From an uncultured Bacteroides sp. (lineage in GTDB: Bacteria > Bacteroidota > Bacteroidia > Bacteroidales > Bacteroidaceae), in contig CAAFUN010000175.1 of NCBI GenBank assembly GCA_900766195.1, forward strand, positions 1 through 21,672: a stretch of DNA of 21,672 bases, read 5' to 3'. The position numbers were made by a program, and so were the translations under genes. Within the stretch, counting starts at the first letter, position 1, and the number at the start of each line of letters is the position of its first letter. Under the pieces are notes generated by a model. That model ran no database searches and had not been told where the DNA came from. It saw nothing but the letters and a program-made list of their open reading frames with translations. Shown here in pieces: positions 1 to 7,816 of this stretch.

Positions 1-153
1 CAAAACTATGATTTCTAATCGAAAAATTTTATAAGCCTCGTAACTAGCTGAGTATTAATTAATAATAGCTGTTTTGAGAATATTTCTCCGGACAGCAGTG
101 TACTTATACATAAATAAGTATCTCATCTATAAAATTTTATTCTTGTCTGAATT

Positions 154-591
154 TTATTCATTCAATGTAAATGTCCCCGTCAGCGTTGTATTTTCATATT
201 CAAATTGTAATTGATATTCTCCAGCCATATATCCATTCATATAAATTGGGAATATTGTATTTTTATCCAAGATAAGATCAGCTGTATATACAGCTTCATT
301 ATCTGCCAAGCTCTTAATAGTTACTGTAACCGCCATTTTCTTTGTAGAGCTAAAAGCAATGATAGCTCCATCTATTGAGGCTGCAATTGGAGCAGCTGCT
401 ACTGATTTAACAGTGCGCATAGAGCGCACAGCACTTATTGATTCAATTGACTCAGACATTTTAAACCGATCAATTGGAGGCAAAGTACAACCACGAAGAA
501 GTATATCACGTGTTGTTTCCTGAGCTGCAAATAAAGTAGAATCAAATAATAAAGATGCTACTACAATAGAAAGAAAAATAAAGTTCTTCAT
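154..591 (-). CDS. small secreted DUF3244-type protein
   Basis: The product is 145 aa if it starts at the ATG at 591, which opens a normal signal peptide (MKNFIFLSIVVASLLF, then a small-residue stretch ending near LFAAQ). An upstream in-frame start at 684 would add 31 residues that are not signal-like, so I reject it. The mature part has a short linker and then a beta-rich segment of about 80 residues (from about AAPIAASIDG to the end, with a NGYMAGEYQLQFEYE strand region). This resembles the small Ig-like DUF3244 proteins of Bacteroides, which have no assigned function. It lies downstream of, and on the same strand as, the TPR/HTH regulator; this pairing recurs in Bacteroides as I recall it. 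The family call rests on length, the exported start and the pattern, not on a search. Confidence 0.72.
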   Translation of the reverse strand: MKNFIFLSIVVASLLFDSTLFAAQETTRDILLRGCTLPPIDRFKMSESIESISAVRSMRTVKSVAAAPIAASIDGAIIAFSSTKKMAVTVTIKSLADNEAVYTADLILDKNTIFPIYMNGYMAGEYQLQFEYENTTLTGTFTLNE

Positions 592-752
592 AATTGGGTA
601 TATGTTATATGTTTTAAATCGGGTGCAATTTACGCAGGATTTAGTTATTAGACTAAAAAAGAGGGGTGACAAATCGCCTATCACACATTCAAGATAAAAC
701 GCTGATTATCTTATAATTATTCATAAGTAACATAGATAACAAGGGTTACAAT

Positions 753-2303
753 TTAAAAATTCAACAGAATATCTTTTAATTTAGCTTCATCTTTCATATT
801 CATTTTATCTCGTTTGATACGAATAATGCGTTGTTTTACCGCTGATTCTGTTACGCACATTATCTCTGCTATTTCAGCACGTGTGAGTTGCATTTTCAAT
901 AAATAGCAATAGCGAATGTCTCCTTCATTTAATTTAGGATAATTTTCCTGTAGACGTTTCGTGAAATTATTATAAATCGTATCTGTATTTTGGGCTATAG
1001 CTTTCCATGCTTCCTCAGATACCTGAATTCTATTTTGTCCTTGCAATATATAAGCTTGATTTAGTTGCTTATAAAATCCGGTTCTTAATTCAGCCGTATC
1101 TTTTTCTTGCTGAAATATCTGTATATTCTTTCGCTGCAATGCATTTTTATACCATAAGATAATAAAACCGGATAATAACAAAAGAGCAATAATCAGCGAA
1201 GAAGACACATACAACCACTGTCTTTTTTCAGCTGTTTCTTGTCGTAATAAAAAACTAGTTTCTTGCCATTTATTTCGATTATAAACTTGAGTCAATTTTA
1301 AAACTTCTGCACTATGCACACTTTTTTCAATACTATCACGTAAAGTAATATATTTAGTCATACAGATATAAGAGGAATCATTTTTATGAATAGTATTAAA
1401 TATTTTTGCTGTTTTATATGCTGTTTTAGCTTGCACATATAAATCAATAGATATATTCGAAGCATATCTTAGATAATATAAAGCAGAGTCATACTGATGG
1501 AGATCAGCAAATAAACTACCCTTAGTTTCTAAGCTTCCTGCATCCTTAGGATAAATTGCCAGAATACTATCCACGTATTGCAAAGCACGTCTCGGTCTTT
1601 TCATTTGTTGATAAATCAATGCTATCTGGTATTGAATATTTGGTATAGCATTTTTTGCCGACTTTTTGGCTATAACTAAAGCATTATTCTGATAATAGAG
1701 TGCACTGTCTTCTTTTGCCAAGACTGAATATGAAAAACCAAGCCCCATTAACGATGCTACAATATAAGACGTATCGCCTAGTGATTCAGCATATCGATAA
1801 GCTTCTAAATAGATTTGTTTTTGTTCAATAGGAAGCCATTGTTCAGAGTATACTATTCCTAAATAGTTTCGCACTAGGAATTGTAATTTATAGTTCTTAC
1901 TATTAGTCAACAAGTCTTTACTTTTGAAATAATAGTCTATAGCCGTTTTTAAGTCTCCCGATTCTTGCGCAACACGCCCGGCATAGAAACAAGCTTCAGC
2001 AGCATGAAGTGAATCTTTCTTTGATGTATAGAATAGAATAGCATCAGATAGCGATGGCGCCGAGGCCAAGTTACTATCACACTTTAATAATGCTTGGTTT
2101 TTTAGCACAGAGTAAAGCGCATATTCTGACTTAGATAAAGATATCTCAGGATTTTTAATTTGTGAGAGCATAATCAAAGCGCTGTCAGGGATAGAATCAA
2201 CAAGCTGCGTTGCAGATACTAATGCAGGGGTTTGCCTCCTACAGGAGAAAGAAACGCAAATTATTATGACAAAAAAAATAAATATTGAGATATAAGCTTT
2301 CAT
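753..2303 (-). CDS. membrane-anchored TPR regulator with C-terminal HTH
   Basis: A 516-aa protein. Residues 1-20 form a hydrophobic signal ending in VSFSC, which looks like a lipobox with Cys21. Residues about 55-340 are helical TPR-like repeats (for example AEACFYAGRVAQESGDLKTA around 102-121, and FADLHQYDSALYYL around 265-278). A single membrane segment lies at about 363-385, followed by a charged coiled-coil-like stretch at 388-415. The C-terminus (about 455-500, with GDIRYCYLLKMQLTRAEIAE and TESAVKQRI) is a LuxR-like helix-turn-helix. The likely layout is a periplasmic TPR sensor joined to a cytoplasmic DNA-binding domain. The family is common in Bacteroides and its signals are mostly unknown. 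It sits 161 bases upstream of the DUF3244 gene, so that gene is its most obvious target or partner (inference). Confidence 0.85.
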   Translation of the reverse strand: MKAYISIFIFFVIIICVSFSCRRQTPALVSATQLVDSIPDSALIMLSQIKNPEISLSKSEYALYSVLKNQALLKCDSNLASAPSLSDAILFYTSKKDSLHAAEACFYAGRVAQESGDLKTAIDYYFKSKDLLTNSKNYKLQFLVRNYLGIVYSEQWLPIEQKQIYLEAYRYAESLGDTSYIVASLMGLGFSYSVLAKEDSALYYQNNALVIAKKSAKNAIPNIQYQIALIYQQMKRPRRALQYVDSILAIYPKDAGSLETKGSLFADLHQYDSALYYLRYASNISIDLYVQAKTAYKTAKIFNTIHKNDSSYICMTKYITLRDSIEKSVHSAEVLKLTQVYNRNKWQETSFLLRQETAEKRQWLYVSSSLIIALLLLSGFIILWYKNALQRKNIQIFQQEKDTAELRTGFYKQLNQAYILQGQNRIQVSEEAWKAIAQNTDTIYNNFTKRLQENYPKLNEGDIRYCYLLKMQLTRAEIAEIMCVTESAVKQRIIRIKRDKMNMKDEAKLKDILLNF

Positions 2304-2449
2304 ATTGCATCGTGTCGTATTTGGTGCAAGTTACATAATTTAATCAAAACTATAACTACTTTTATTCAATTGATGACGTTCATAGATCCATTTTTTTGTA
2401 AATAGAATCTCCAACATAATCTATATAGAGATTCACAACAAGAATATAG

Positions 2450-2483
2450 AAAAAGGGCATATCTCAATTTTAGATATGCCCTT
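2450..2483 (-). terminator. intrinsic terminator of uxaB
   Basis: A perfect 12-bp stem (AAGGGCATATCT at 2453-2464 pairs with 2472-2483) with a 7-base loop. It is followed on the minus strand by five T residues (2454-2450, partly within the stem foot). It lies 88 bases past the uxaB stop and closes the LacI-uxaB transcript. Confidence 0.8.
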
Positions 2484-2571
2484 ATAAAAGTATATAACTA
2501 TAATAGATGGATTAAATCCACTCACATTAGATCTTCTTCAATACCATAATTATTTGAAAGGAATAAAAACA

Positions 2572-4011
2572 TTAAAGAATCTCCTTCACCGTTTCCAACA
2601 TACCTTTATTCTGTATAGAATCAAGATATGCTTTTACTGCAGCAGTCAAGCCCGGAATTTCATTCAAGTTTTCTCCCCAAATAGCTGTATTGCCAAGTAT
2701 GCCCTCAGACACTTTCAATGTATCTTCTGTAGCCCAAAGATCTTTTAATAACTGCATAATTTCAGGAGCATCATTCGGAGTAATTTCAGTACCATCTTCA
2801 CGAACACCACCTTTATAATAAGTAATGATAGCTGCCAATCCTAAAACAAGTCCTTTTGGCAACTCTCCTTTACGTTGTAAATACATCTTAAGCCCTGGCA
2901 GGTCACGTGTTTGATATTTAGGGAATGAGTTCAGCATAATGCTTGTTACAGCATGATCAACAAACGGATTATTAAAACGTTCCAATACATCTTCTGCAAA
3001 CTTTTTCAGTTCGTCTTTTGGCAAATTCAACGTCTCCATCAATTCATCAAACATCACTTTGTGAATATACTTTCCGATAACCGGATGCTGGCAGGCATCA
3101 CGAACAATATTCACTCCCGACAAATAAGAGACAGGTGATAGTACTGTGTGCGGACCATTCAATAAAGTCACTTTTCTTTCGTGATAAGGCTCTTCAGACG
3201 GTACAAACAGCACATTCAAGCCCGCTTTGTCAGCAGGAAATTCTTTGGCTATCTCTTGCGGTGCTTCAATAACCCATAAATGGAAGATTTCAGCCTGAAC
3301 CACGAGATTGTCATCATAACCAAGTTTTTCTTTGATCTGAGCAATATCTTTACGTGGAAATCCCGGAACTATACGGTCTACCAATGTTGCATAAACGCCA
3401 CAAGCTTCTTCAAACCAAGTCTTAAAATCATTACCAAGCTGCCACAATTCAATATATTGATAAATAGTCTCTTTCAATTTATGACCATTCAAGAAAATCA
3501 ATTCACAAGGAAATATAATCAATCCTTTACTTTTATCTCCATTGAATATTTTATAACGATGATAAAGAAGTTGCGTCAATTTTCCAGGATAGGAAGCAGC
3601 AGGTTTATCGGAAAGTTTACATGAAGCATCAAAGGCAATACCGGCTTCAGTAGTATTTGATATGACAAAACGAATCTCTGGTTGTTCCGCAAGCTTCATA
3701 AACTCTTCATTCTGTAAGTAAGGATTCAATGCACGACTGATTACATCAATTAGAGTCAGGCTATTTACTGTTTGTCCCTTATCCAAACCTTGCAAATTCA
3801 CATGATAAAGGTCGTCTTGTGAATTTAGCATATCTACCATACCATTTTCAATGGGCTGTACAACAACAACACTGCTATTGAAATCGGTTTTCTCGTTCAT
3901 ATTATAAACAATCCAATCGATAAAAGCTCGTAAAAAATTGCCTTCACCAAACTGAATTATTCTTTCAGGACGCTGAGTATAAGTAGCTGTTTGTTTGTTT
4001 AATGCTTTCAT
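2572..4011 (-). CDS. uxaB: tagaturonate reductase (altronate oxidoreductase)
   Basis: A 479-aa protein that lines up along its length with E. coli UxaB as I recall it (about 483 aa). It is an NAD-dependent mannitol-dehydrogenase-family enzyme that reduces D-tagaturonate to D-altronate in galacturonate breakdown. Visible signatures are the N-terminal IIQFGEGNFLRAF (residues 18-30), VVVVQPIE (48-55), SNTTEAGI (118-125), IIFPCELI (165-172), LVDRIVPGFPR (210-220) and the conserved KVTLLNGPHT (280-289), which carries the active-site lysine region of the family. It lies 33 bases downstream of the LacI-type gene on the same strand, so the two are probably co-transcribed. uxaC is divergent, 1.3 kb away. 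UxuB (fructuronate reductase) is a relative, but the N-terminal and LNGPHT regions match UxaB better. Confidence 0.93.
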   Translation of the reverse strand: MKALNKQTATYTQRPERIIQFGEGNFLRAFIDWIVYNMNEKTDFNSSVVVVQPIENGMVDMLNSQDDLYHVNLQGLDKGQTVNSLTLIDVISRALNPYLQNEEFMKLAEQPEIRFVISNTTEAGIAFDASCKLSDKPAASYPGKLTQLLYHRYKIFNGDKSKGLIIFPCELIFLNGHKLKETIYQYIELWQLGNDFKTWFEEACGVYATLVDRIVPGFPRKDIAQIKEKLGYDDNLVVQAEIFHLWVIEAPQEIAKEFPADKAGLNVLFVPSEEPYHERKVTLLNGPHTVLSPVSYLSGVNIVRDACQHPVIGKYIHKVMFDELMETLNLPKDELKKFAEDVLERFNNPFVDHAVTSIMLNSFPKYQTRDLPGLKMYLQRKGELPKGLVLGLAAIITYYKGGVREDGTEITPNDAPEIMQLLKDLWATEDTLKVSEGILGNTAIWGENLNEIPGLTAAVKAYLDSIQNKGMLETVKEIL

Positions 4012-4044
4012 TTTAAAACTTTTAATTAATATATAAATGTTAGG

Positions 4045-5106
4045 TTATTCAAATTCAAAATAAAAATCAATATTTTCTTTAATTAAAACATCAATAGGCA
4101 TATACTTCACAGGTGTCACCTCTTTTTTAAAAACGGCATAATCACACAGCGATTTAATGCCATAATATCCTTGAAGTAAAGGGCGTTGCCCTAATAAGCA
4201 TTCAACTTCTCCCTTCCTCAAACAGTCTATATTATTAGGTAATAAATCATATCCTACCAAACTTTTCAACCGTTTTCCTGAATTCCTCAGATAATGGGCA
4301 ATCTGGAAAACACGAGAATTAAATACAACACCCAATACAGCCTTGGGATGTTGGTAGAAAAAAATATTCAATAATGACTCATTGCCCAAAGAATCATTTT
4401 TGTTAAATAGAACGTCGTGAATAATGACATGATTATATCGCTCTGAAATATATTTCATAAAGCCTTTCAAACGACGTTGCATTTGTATTTCCGCCGGACT
4501 ATCTTTACCATTGTTTAAAAATAGAACAAGCTCCTCTCCTTCTTCATAATTACTCATCAACAATTTAGCAGCCAGATAACCACTCGCAAAAGAATCTTGC
4601 CCAATATAACAGACCGAATGCGTATTTTCAATATTAAAATCAATAAAAGAATAAGGAATTTTATCCTTCTCCAAAGCTGCTGTCAACTTTAAAGTCTCTT
4701 CACGAAAATTGGGAGCAATAAGCAAAGCATCAATTATTTCTTGTTGAGCTTTACGGCATACTTCTTCGTAAGAACTTCTTTCTGCATGCCTATAATGTAG
4801 AAACTCAATAATTACATTGAACGGCTTAAACTCTTGAGCAGCTCTTTCAATACCCTGAATTACAGAATACCAATAATCATGCTCTGTATAATAAGGTACA
4901 AGACACAATATGCGATACCGCTTTTTCGCTGCCAAACCGATAGCAAACATATTCGGTTTATAATCAATTTCATCCAGTACTTTTTGTACTTTCTCCTTGC
5001 TCGACTCTGAAACATCACCACGATGATGCAGAACCCGATCGACAGTACCGGCAGATACTCCCGCTAAACGAGCGATGTCTTTAATCGTATAAGTTTTGTT
5101 TTCCAT
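4045..5106 (-). CDS. LacI-family regulator of the hexuronate genes
   Basis: A 353-aa protein. Residues 7-55 are a LacI-type DNA-binding head (TIKDIARLAGVSAGTVDRVL, then a hinge helix region ending DYKPNMFAIGLA). From about residue 65 (YRILCLVPYYTEHDYWYSVI) to the end is a periplasmic-binding-protein-like sugar-sensing domain, including VCYIGQDSFASGYLAAKLL and the ligand-domain strand SLVGYDLLP. It is the first gene of the leftward unit with uxaB and is divergent from uxaC, so its likely targets are both units, and its inducer is probably a hexuronate or a pathway intermediate (inference). Its promoter overlaps that of uxaC, which suggests it also controls itself. There is no sign of truncation. 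Confidence 0.9.
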   Translation of the reverse strand: MENKTYTIKDIARLAGVSAGTVDRVLHHRGDVSESSKEKVQKVLDEIDYKPNMFAIGLAAKKRYRILCLVPYYTEHDYWYSVIQGIERAAQEFKPFNVIIEFLHYRHAERSSYEEVCRKAQQEIIDALLIAPNFREETLKLTAALEKDKIPYSFIDFNIENTHSVCYIGQDSFASGYLAAKLLMSNYEEGEELVLFLNNGKDSPAEIQMQRRLKGFMKYISERYNHVIIHDVLFNKNDSLGNESLLNIFFYQHPKAVLGVVFNSRVFQIAHYLRNSGKRLKSLVGYDLLPNNIDCLRKGEVECLLGQRPLLQGYYGIKSLCDYAVFKKEVTPVKYMPIDVLIKENIDFYFEFE

Positions 5107-5174
5107 ATTTCAAGTTATATAAATAGAAGAGTGAAGAGCGACTTCAAAACTTAAATAATACAAATAATTGTCCG

Positions 5175-5203
5175 CAAAGATACAAATAATTTTGTGCCAC
5201 AAT
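5175..5203 (-). promoter_or_regulatory. promoter of the LacI-uxaB unit
   Basis: On the minus strand a -7 box TATCTTTG (5182-5175) fits the Bacteroidetes TAnnTTTG consensus exactly. An ATTG (5203-5200) stands 17 bases upstream as the -33 element. Predicted initiation near 5168 gives a 5' UTR of about 60 bases. Confidence 0.65.
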
Positions 5204-5221
5204 CTTATTTTGGTACTTTTG
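5191..5221 (+). promoter_or_regulatory. promoter of uxaC
   Basis: A -33 TTTG (5191-5194), exactly 19 bases, then a -7 TACTTTTG (5214-5221): a textbook Bacteroides sigma-ABfr promoter. Expected start is near 5226-5228, giving a leader of about 110 bases. Its -33 region overlaps that of the opposite promoter. Confidence 0.8.
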
Positions 5222-5240
5222 TGTTCGATAACGGTTAATA
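5222..5240 (+). promoter_or_regulatory. candidate LacI-family operator
   Basis: A short symmetric core TAAC-G-GTTA (5229-5237) lies over the predicted uxaC transcription start. The position suits repression by the adjacent LacI-type protein. The dyad is short and its flanks are imperfect, so this is a candidate only. Confidence 0.4.
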
Positions 5241-5337
5241 AAAGCAAAAATGCAATTTCAACCTATCATCCTTATTATCAATATAATAATAAAGATATAT
5301 TAAAAAGCTAATTTTTATATACTAAAAGCACTATAAG

Positions 5338-6744
5338 ATGAGAAAATTTATGGATGAGAACTTCTTGTTGCAAACAGAAACAGCACAGAAGTTATATCAT
5401 GAACATGCGGCTAAAATGCCGATTATTGATTACCACTGCCACTTAATTCCTCAAATGGTTGCAGACGATTATCAATTTAAGTCATTAACTGAAATCTGGT
5501 TGGGTGGCGACCATTATAAATGGCGTGCTATGCGTACAAACGGAGTAGAAGAACGTTTTTGTACAGGAAAAGATACCAGCGATTGGGAAAAATTTGAGAA
5601 ATGGGCTGAAACAGTACCATATACCTTCCGCAATCCTCTATATCATTGGACTCATCTGGAGCTGAAAACAGCTTTTGGTATTGATAAGATATTAAACCCC
5701 AAAACAGCTCGTGAGATTTATGACAAATGCAATGAGAAATTATCTCAACCCGAATATTCTGCTCGCGGGATGATGCGTCGTTATCATGTAGAAGTGGTGT
5801 GCACAACAGATGATCCTATTGATTCATTGGAATACCACATACAGACTCGTAAAAGTGGTTTTGAAGTAAAAATGCTACCAACCTGGCGTCCGGACAAAGC
5901 CATGGCTGTAGAAATTCCGACAGACTTCCGTGCTTATGTAGAGAAGCTTTCAGAGGTTAGCGGCGTGGCCATCTCAGGATTTGATGATATGATCGTTGCA
6001 CTACGCAAGCGACACGACTTCTTTGCAGAACAAGGCTGTAAACTATCAGATCATGGCATAGAAGAATTTTATGCAGAGGACTATACGGATAGTGAAATAA
6101 AAGCTATCTTTAATAAAGTATATGGAGGCAATGAGCTATCTAAAGAAGAAATTCTGAAATTCAAATCTGCCATGTTGATTGCTTTTGGAGAAATGGATTA
6201 TGAAAAAGGCTGGACTCAACAATTCCACTATGGCGCCATTCGCAATAATAATACCAAGATGTTCAAATTACTTGGCCCTGACACCGGTTTTGATTCCATT
6301 GGAGAATTTACAACTGCAAAATCAATGGCTAAATTCCTAGACAAATTAAACACTTCAGGTAAGCTGACGAAAACCATTCTATATAATTTGAATCCTTGTG
6401 CCAACGAAGTAATTGCAACCATGCTAGGCAACTTCCAAGATGGAACTATCCCCGGAAAAATTCAATTTGGTTCTGGCTGGTGGTTCCTCGATCAGAAAGA
6501 TGGTATGGAGAAACAAATGAATGCACTTTCTCTATTGGGATTGCTAAGCAGATTTGTTGGAATGTTGACCGACTCACGTTCGTTCCTATCCTACCCTCGA
6601 CACGAATATTTCCGTCGTACTCTTTGCAATTTACTGGGCAATGATGTAGAAAGAGGAGAAATACCAGTTGAAGAAATGGAACGCGTCAACCAGATGGCAG
6701 AAGATATCAGCTACTATAACGCGAAGAAATTTTTCCAATTCTAA
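5338..6744 (+). CDS. uxaC: glucuronate (uronate) isomerase
   Basis: A 468-aa protein that matches E. coli UxaC throughout as I recall it. It interconverts D-glucuronate and D-fructuronate, and D-galacturonate and D-tagaturonate, in the cytoplasm. Amidohydrolase-fold features visible are the metal-binding DYHCHL (31-36, His33 and His35), GDHYKWRAMRTNG, NPLYHWTHLEL, CTTDDPIDSLE, LPTWRPDKA, KLSDHG, HYGAIRNNN, FKLLGPDTGFDSI, QFGSGWWFLDQKDGME and MLTDSRSFLSYPRHEYFRR. The start is set by MRKFMDENFLL, which aligns with the family N-terminus. It is divergent from the LacI-uxaB unit and ends in its own terminator, so it is probably monocistronic. Length is normal and all expected blocks are present. 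Confidence 0.96.
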   Translation: MRKFMDENFLLQTETAQKLYHEHAAKMPIIDYHCHLIPQMVADDYQFKSLTEIWLGGDHYKWRAMRTNGVEERFCTGKDTSDWEKFEKWAETVPYTFRNPLYHWTHLELKTAFGIDKILNPKTAREIYDKCNEKLSQPEYSARGMMRRYHVEVVCTTDDPIDSLEYHIQTRKSGFEVKMLPTWRPDKAMAVEIPTDFRAYVEKLSEVSGVAISGFDDMIVALRKRHDFFAEQGCKLSDHGIEEFYAEDYTDSEIKAIFNKVYGGNELSKEEILKFKSAMLIAFGEMDYEKGWTQQFHYGAIRNNNTKMFKLLGPDTGFDSIGEFTTAKSMAKFLDKLNTSGKLTKTILYNLNPCANEVIATMLGNFQDGTIPGKIQFGSGWWFLDQKDGMEKQMNALSLLGLLSRFVGMLTDSRSFLSYPRHEYFRRTLCNLLGNDVERGEIPVEEMERVNQMAEDISYYNAKKFFQF

Positions 6745-6777
6745 AAAGATAGAAGTCTTTCATAATTAATTATTTCC

Positions 6778-6817
6778 AGAGGTTATCTGTCTAAAAAACA
6801 GGTAACCTCTGCTTTTT
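6778..6817 (+). terminator. intrinsic terminator of uxaC
   Basis: A 13-base arm AGAGGTTATCTGT (6778-6790) pairs with ACAGGTAACCTCT (6798-6810), with one mismatch, across a 7-base A-rich loop. It is followed by GCTTTTT. It lies 33 bases past the uxaC stop. Confidence 0.85.
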
Positions 6818-6855
6818 GTGGTTCGACAGTCAAAACATATTAAAGATATCTTTTG

Positions 6856-6863
6856 TATATTTG
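6856..6863 (+). promoter_or_regulatory. -7 box before the MBL-fold gene
   Basis: TATATTTG fits TAnnTTTG and lies about 52 bases before the start codon, just past the uxaC terminator. I see no good -33 TTTG at the usual distance. Confidence 0.4.
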
Positions 6864-6914
6864 CAATCGCTTTTCCGGTTTAAGCCGGCATAGCATTAAA
6901 ATGAAAAGACAATT

Positions 6915-7718
6915 ATGAAAGTAAAATTTATAAGCCTTGCAAGCGGGAGCAGTGGCAATTGTTACTATATAGGAACAGAATCTTACGGAATTCTTATTGA
7001 TGCCGGCATAGCAGCGCGAACCATAAAGAAGACACTAAAAGAATTAGGCATCGGAATGGAAAATATCTTGGCCGTGTTTGTTACCCATGATCACGCTGAC
7101 CATATTAAGGCAGTAGGTGGATTGGGAGAAAGACTTAATATCCCCATCTATTCTACCGCACTTGTACATCAAGGAATAAACAAGAGCTATTGCGTGACTG
7201 AAAAACTAAGTTCTTCAATCAGGTATCTGGAGAAATACCAACCCATACAATTAAGAGACTTCCACATAGAATCCTTTGAAGTTCCTCATGACGGAACAGA
7301 CAATGTGGGCTATTGTATTGAAATAGACGGAAAAGTCTTCTCTTTTTTAACCGACCTTGGCGAAATCACACCGGTAGCAGCAAAATATATCTGCAAGGCC
7401 AATTATCTTATTATTGAAGCCAATTATGATGAAGATATGTTGCGTATGGGAAACTATCCCAGACATTTAAAAGAGAGAATACTCAGTCATACAGGACATA
7501 TGAGCAATCTGGCTACAGCCGAATTTCTTGCTGAAAACTTTTCAGAAAATCTTAAATATATATGGCTCTGCCATCTAAGTAAAGACAATAATCATCCTGA
7601 ACTTGCTTATAAAACTATAGAGCTTAAGCTGAAGAATAAAGGTATACTTGTGGGCAAAGATGTACAACTATGCGCACTCAAACGAAGCACACCATCAGAC
7701 CTATATGTGTTTGATTAG
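6915..7718 (+). CDS. MBL-fold metallohydrolase, WalJ/YycJ type
   Basis: A 267-aa cytoplasmic protein (no signal peptide) of the metallo-beta-lactamase fold. It opens with the typical FISLASGSSGNCYYIG. The metal motif is THDHADH (57-63), with further ligand candidates His125 (EVPHDG), Asp147 (LTDLGE) and His220 in CHLSKDNNHP. This order and the SGSSGNC start are characteristic of the YycJ/WalJ subgroup, whose members are proposed nucleases or nucleic-acid-linked hydrolases; the exact substrate in Bacteroides is not settled. It stands 98 bases upstream of ndh on the same strand, and I see no functional link. The start at 6915 is preferred because an ATG at 6901 runs into a stop at once. Confidence 0.88.
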   Translation: MKVKFISLASGSSGNCYYIGTESYGILIDAGIAARTIKKTLKELGIGMENILAVFVTHDHADHIKAVGGLGERLNIPIYSTALVHQGINKSYCVTEKLSSSIRYLEKYQPIQLRDFHIESFEVPHDGTDNVGYCIEIDGKVFSFLTDLGEITPVAAKYICKANYLIIEANYDEDMLRMGNYPRHLKERILSHTGHMSNLATAEFLAENFSENLKYIWLCHLSKDNNHPELAYKTIELKLKNKGILVGKDVQLCALKRSTPSDLYVFD

Positions 7719-7816
7719 AAGGAGATATTGAACAGTTCATTCAAAAAATATTCTCTTAGGAACATTCTTTCAATTATTTATGTTATAACTAAGAATCATA
7801 AAAAACTTAGTATATC

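Noticed and set aside
101..120. Hairpin TACTTAT / ATAAGTA past the DUF3244 gene
   Set aside because: It is AT-only in most of the stem and lacks a T run on the minus strand, so it is not a credible terminator.
6875..6888. CCGG-TTTAAG-CCGG hairpin before the MBL-fold gene
   Set aside because: The 4-bp stem is too small to be a riboswitch or terminator and there is no T run.
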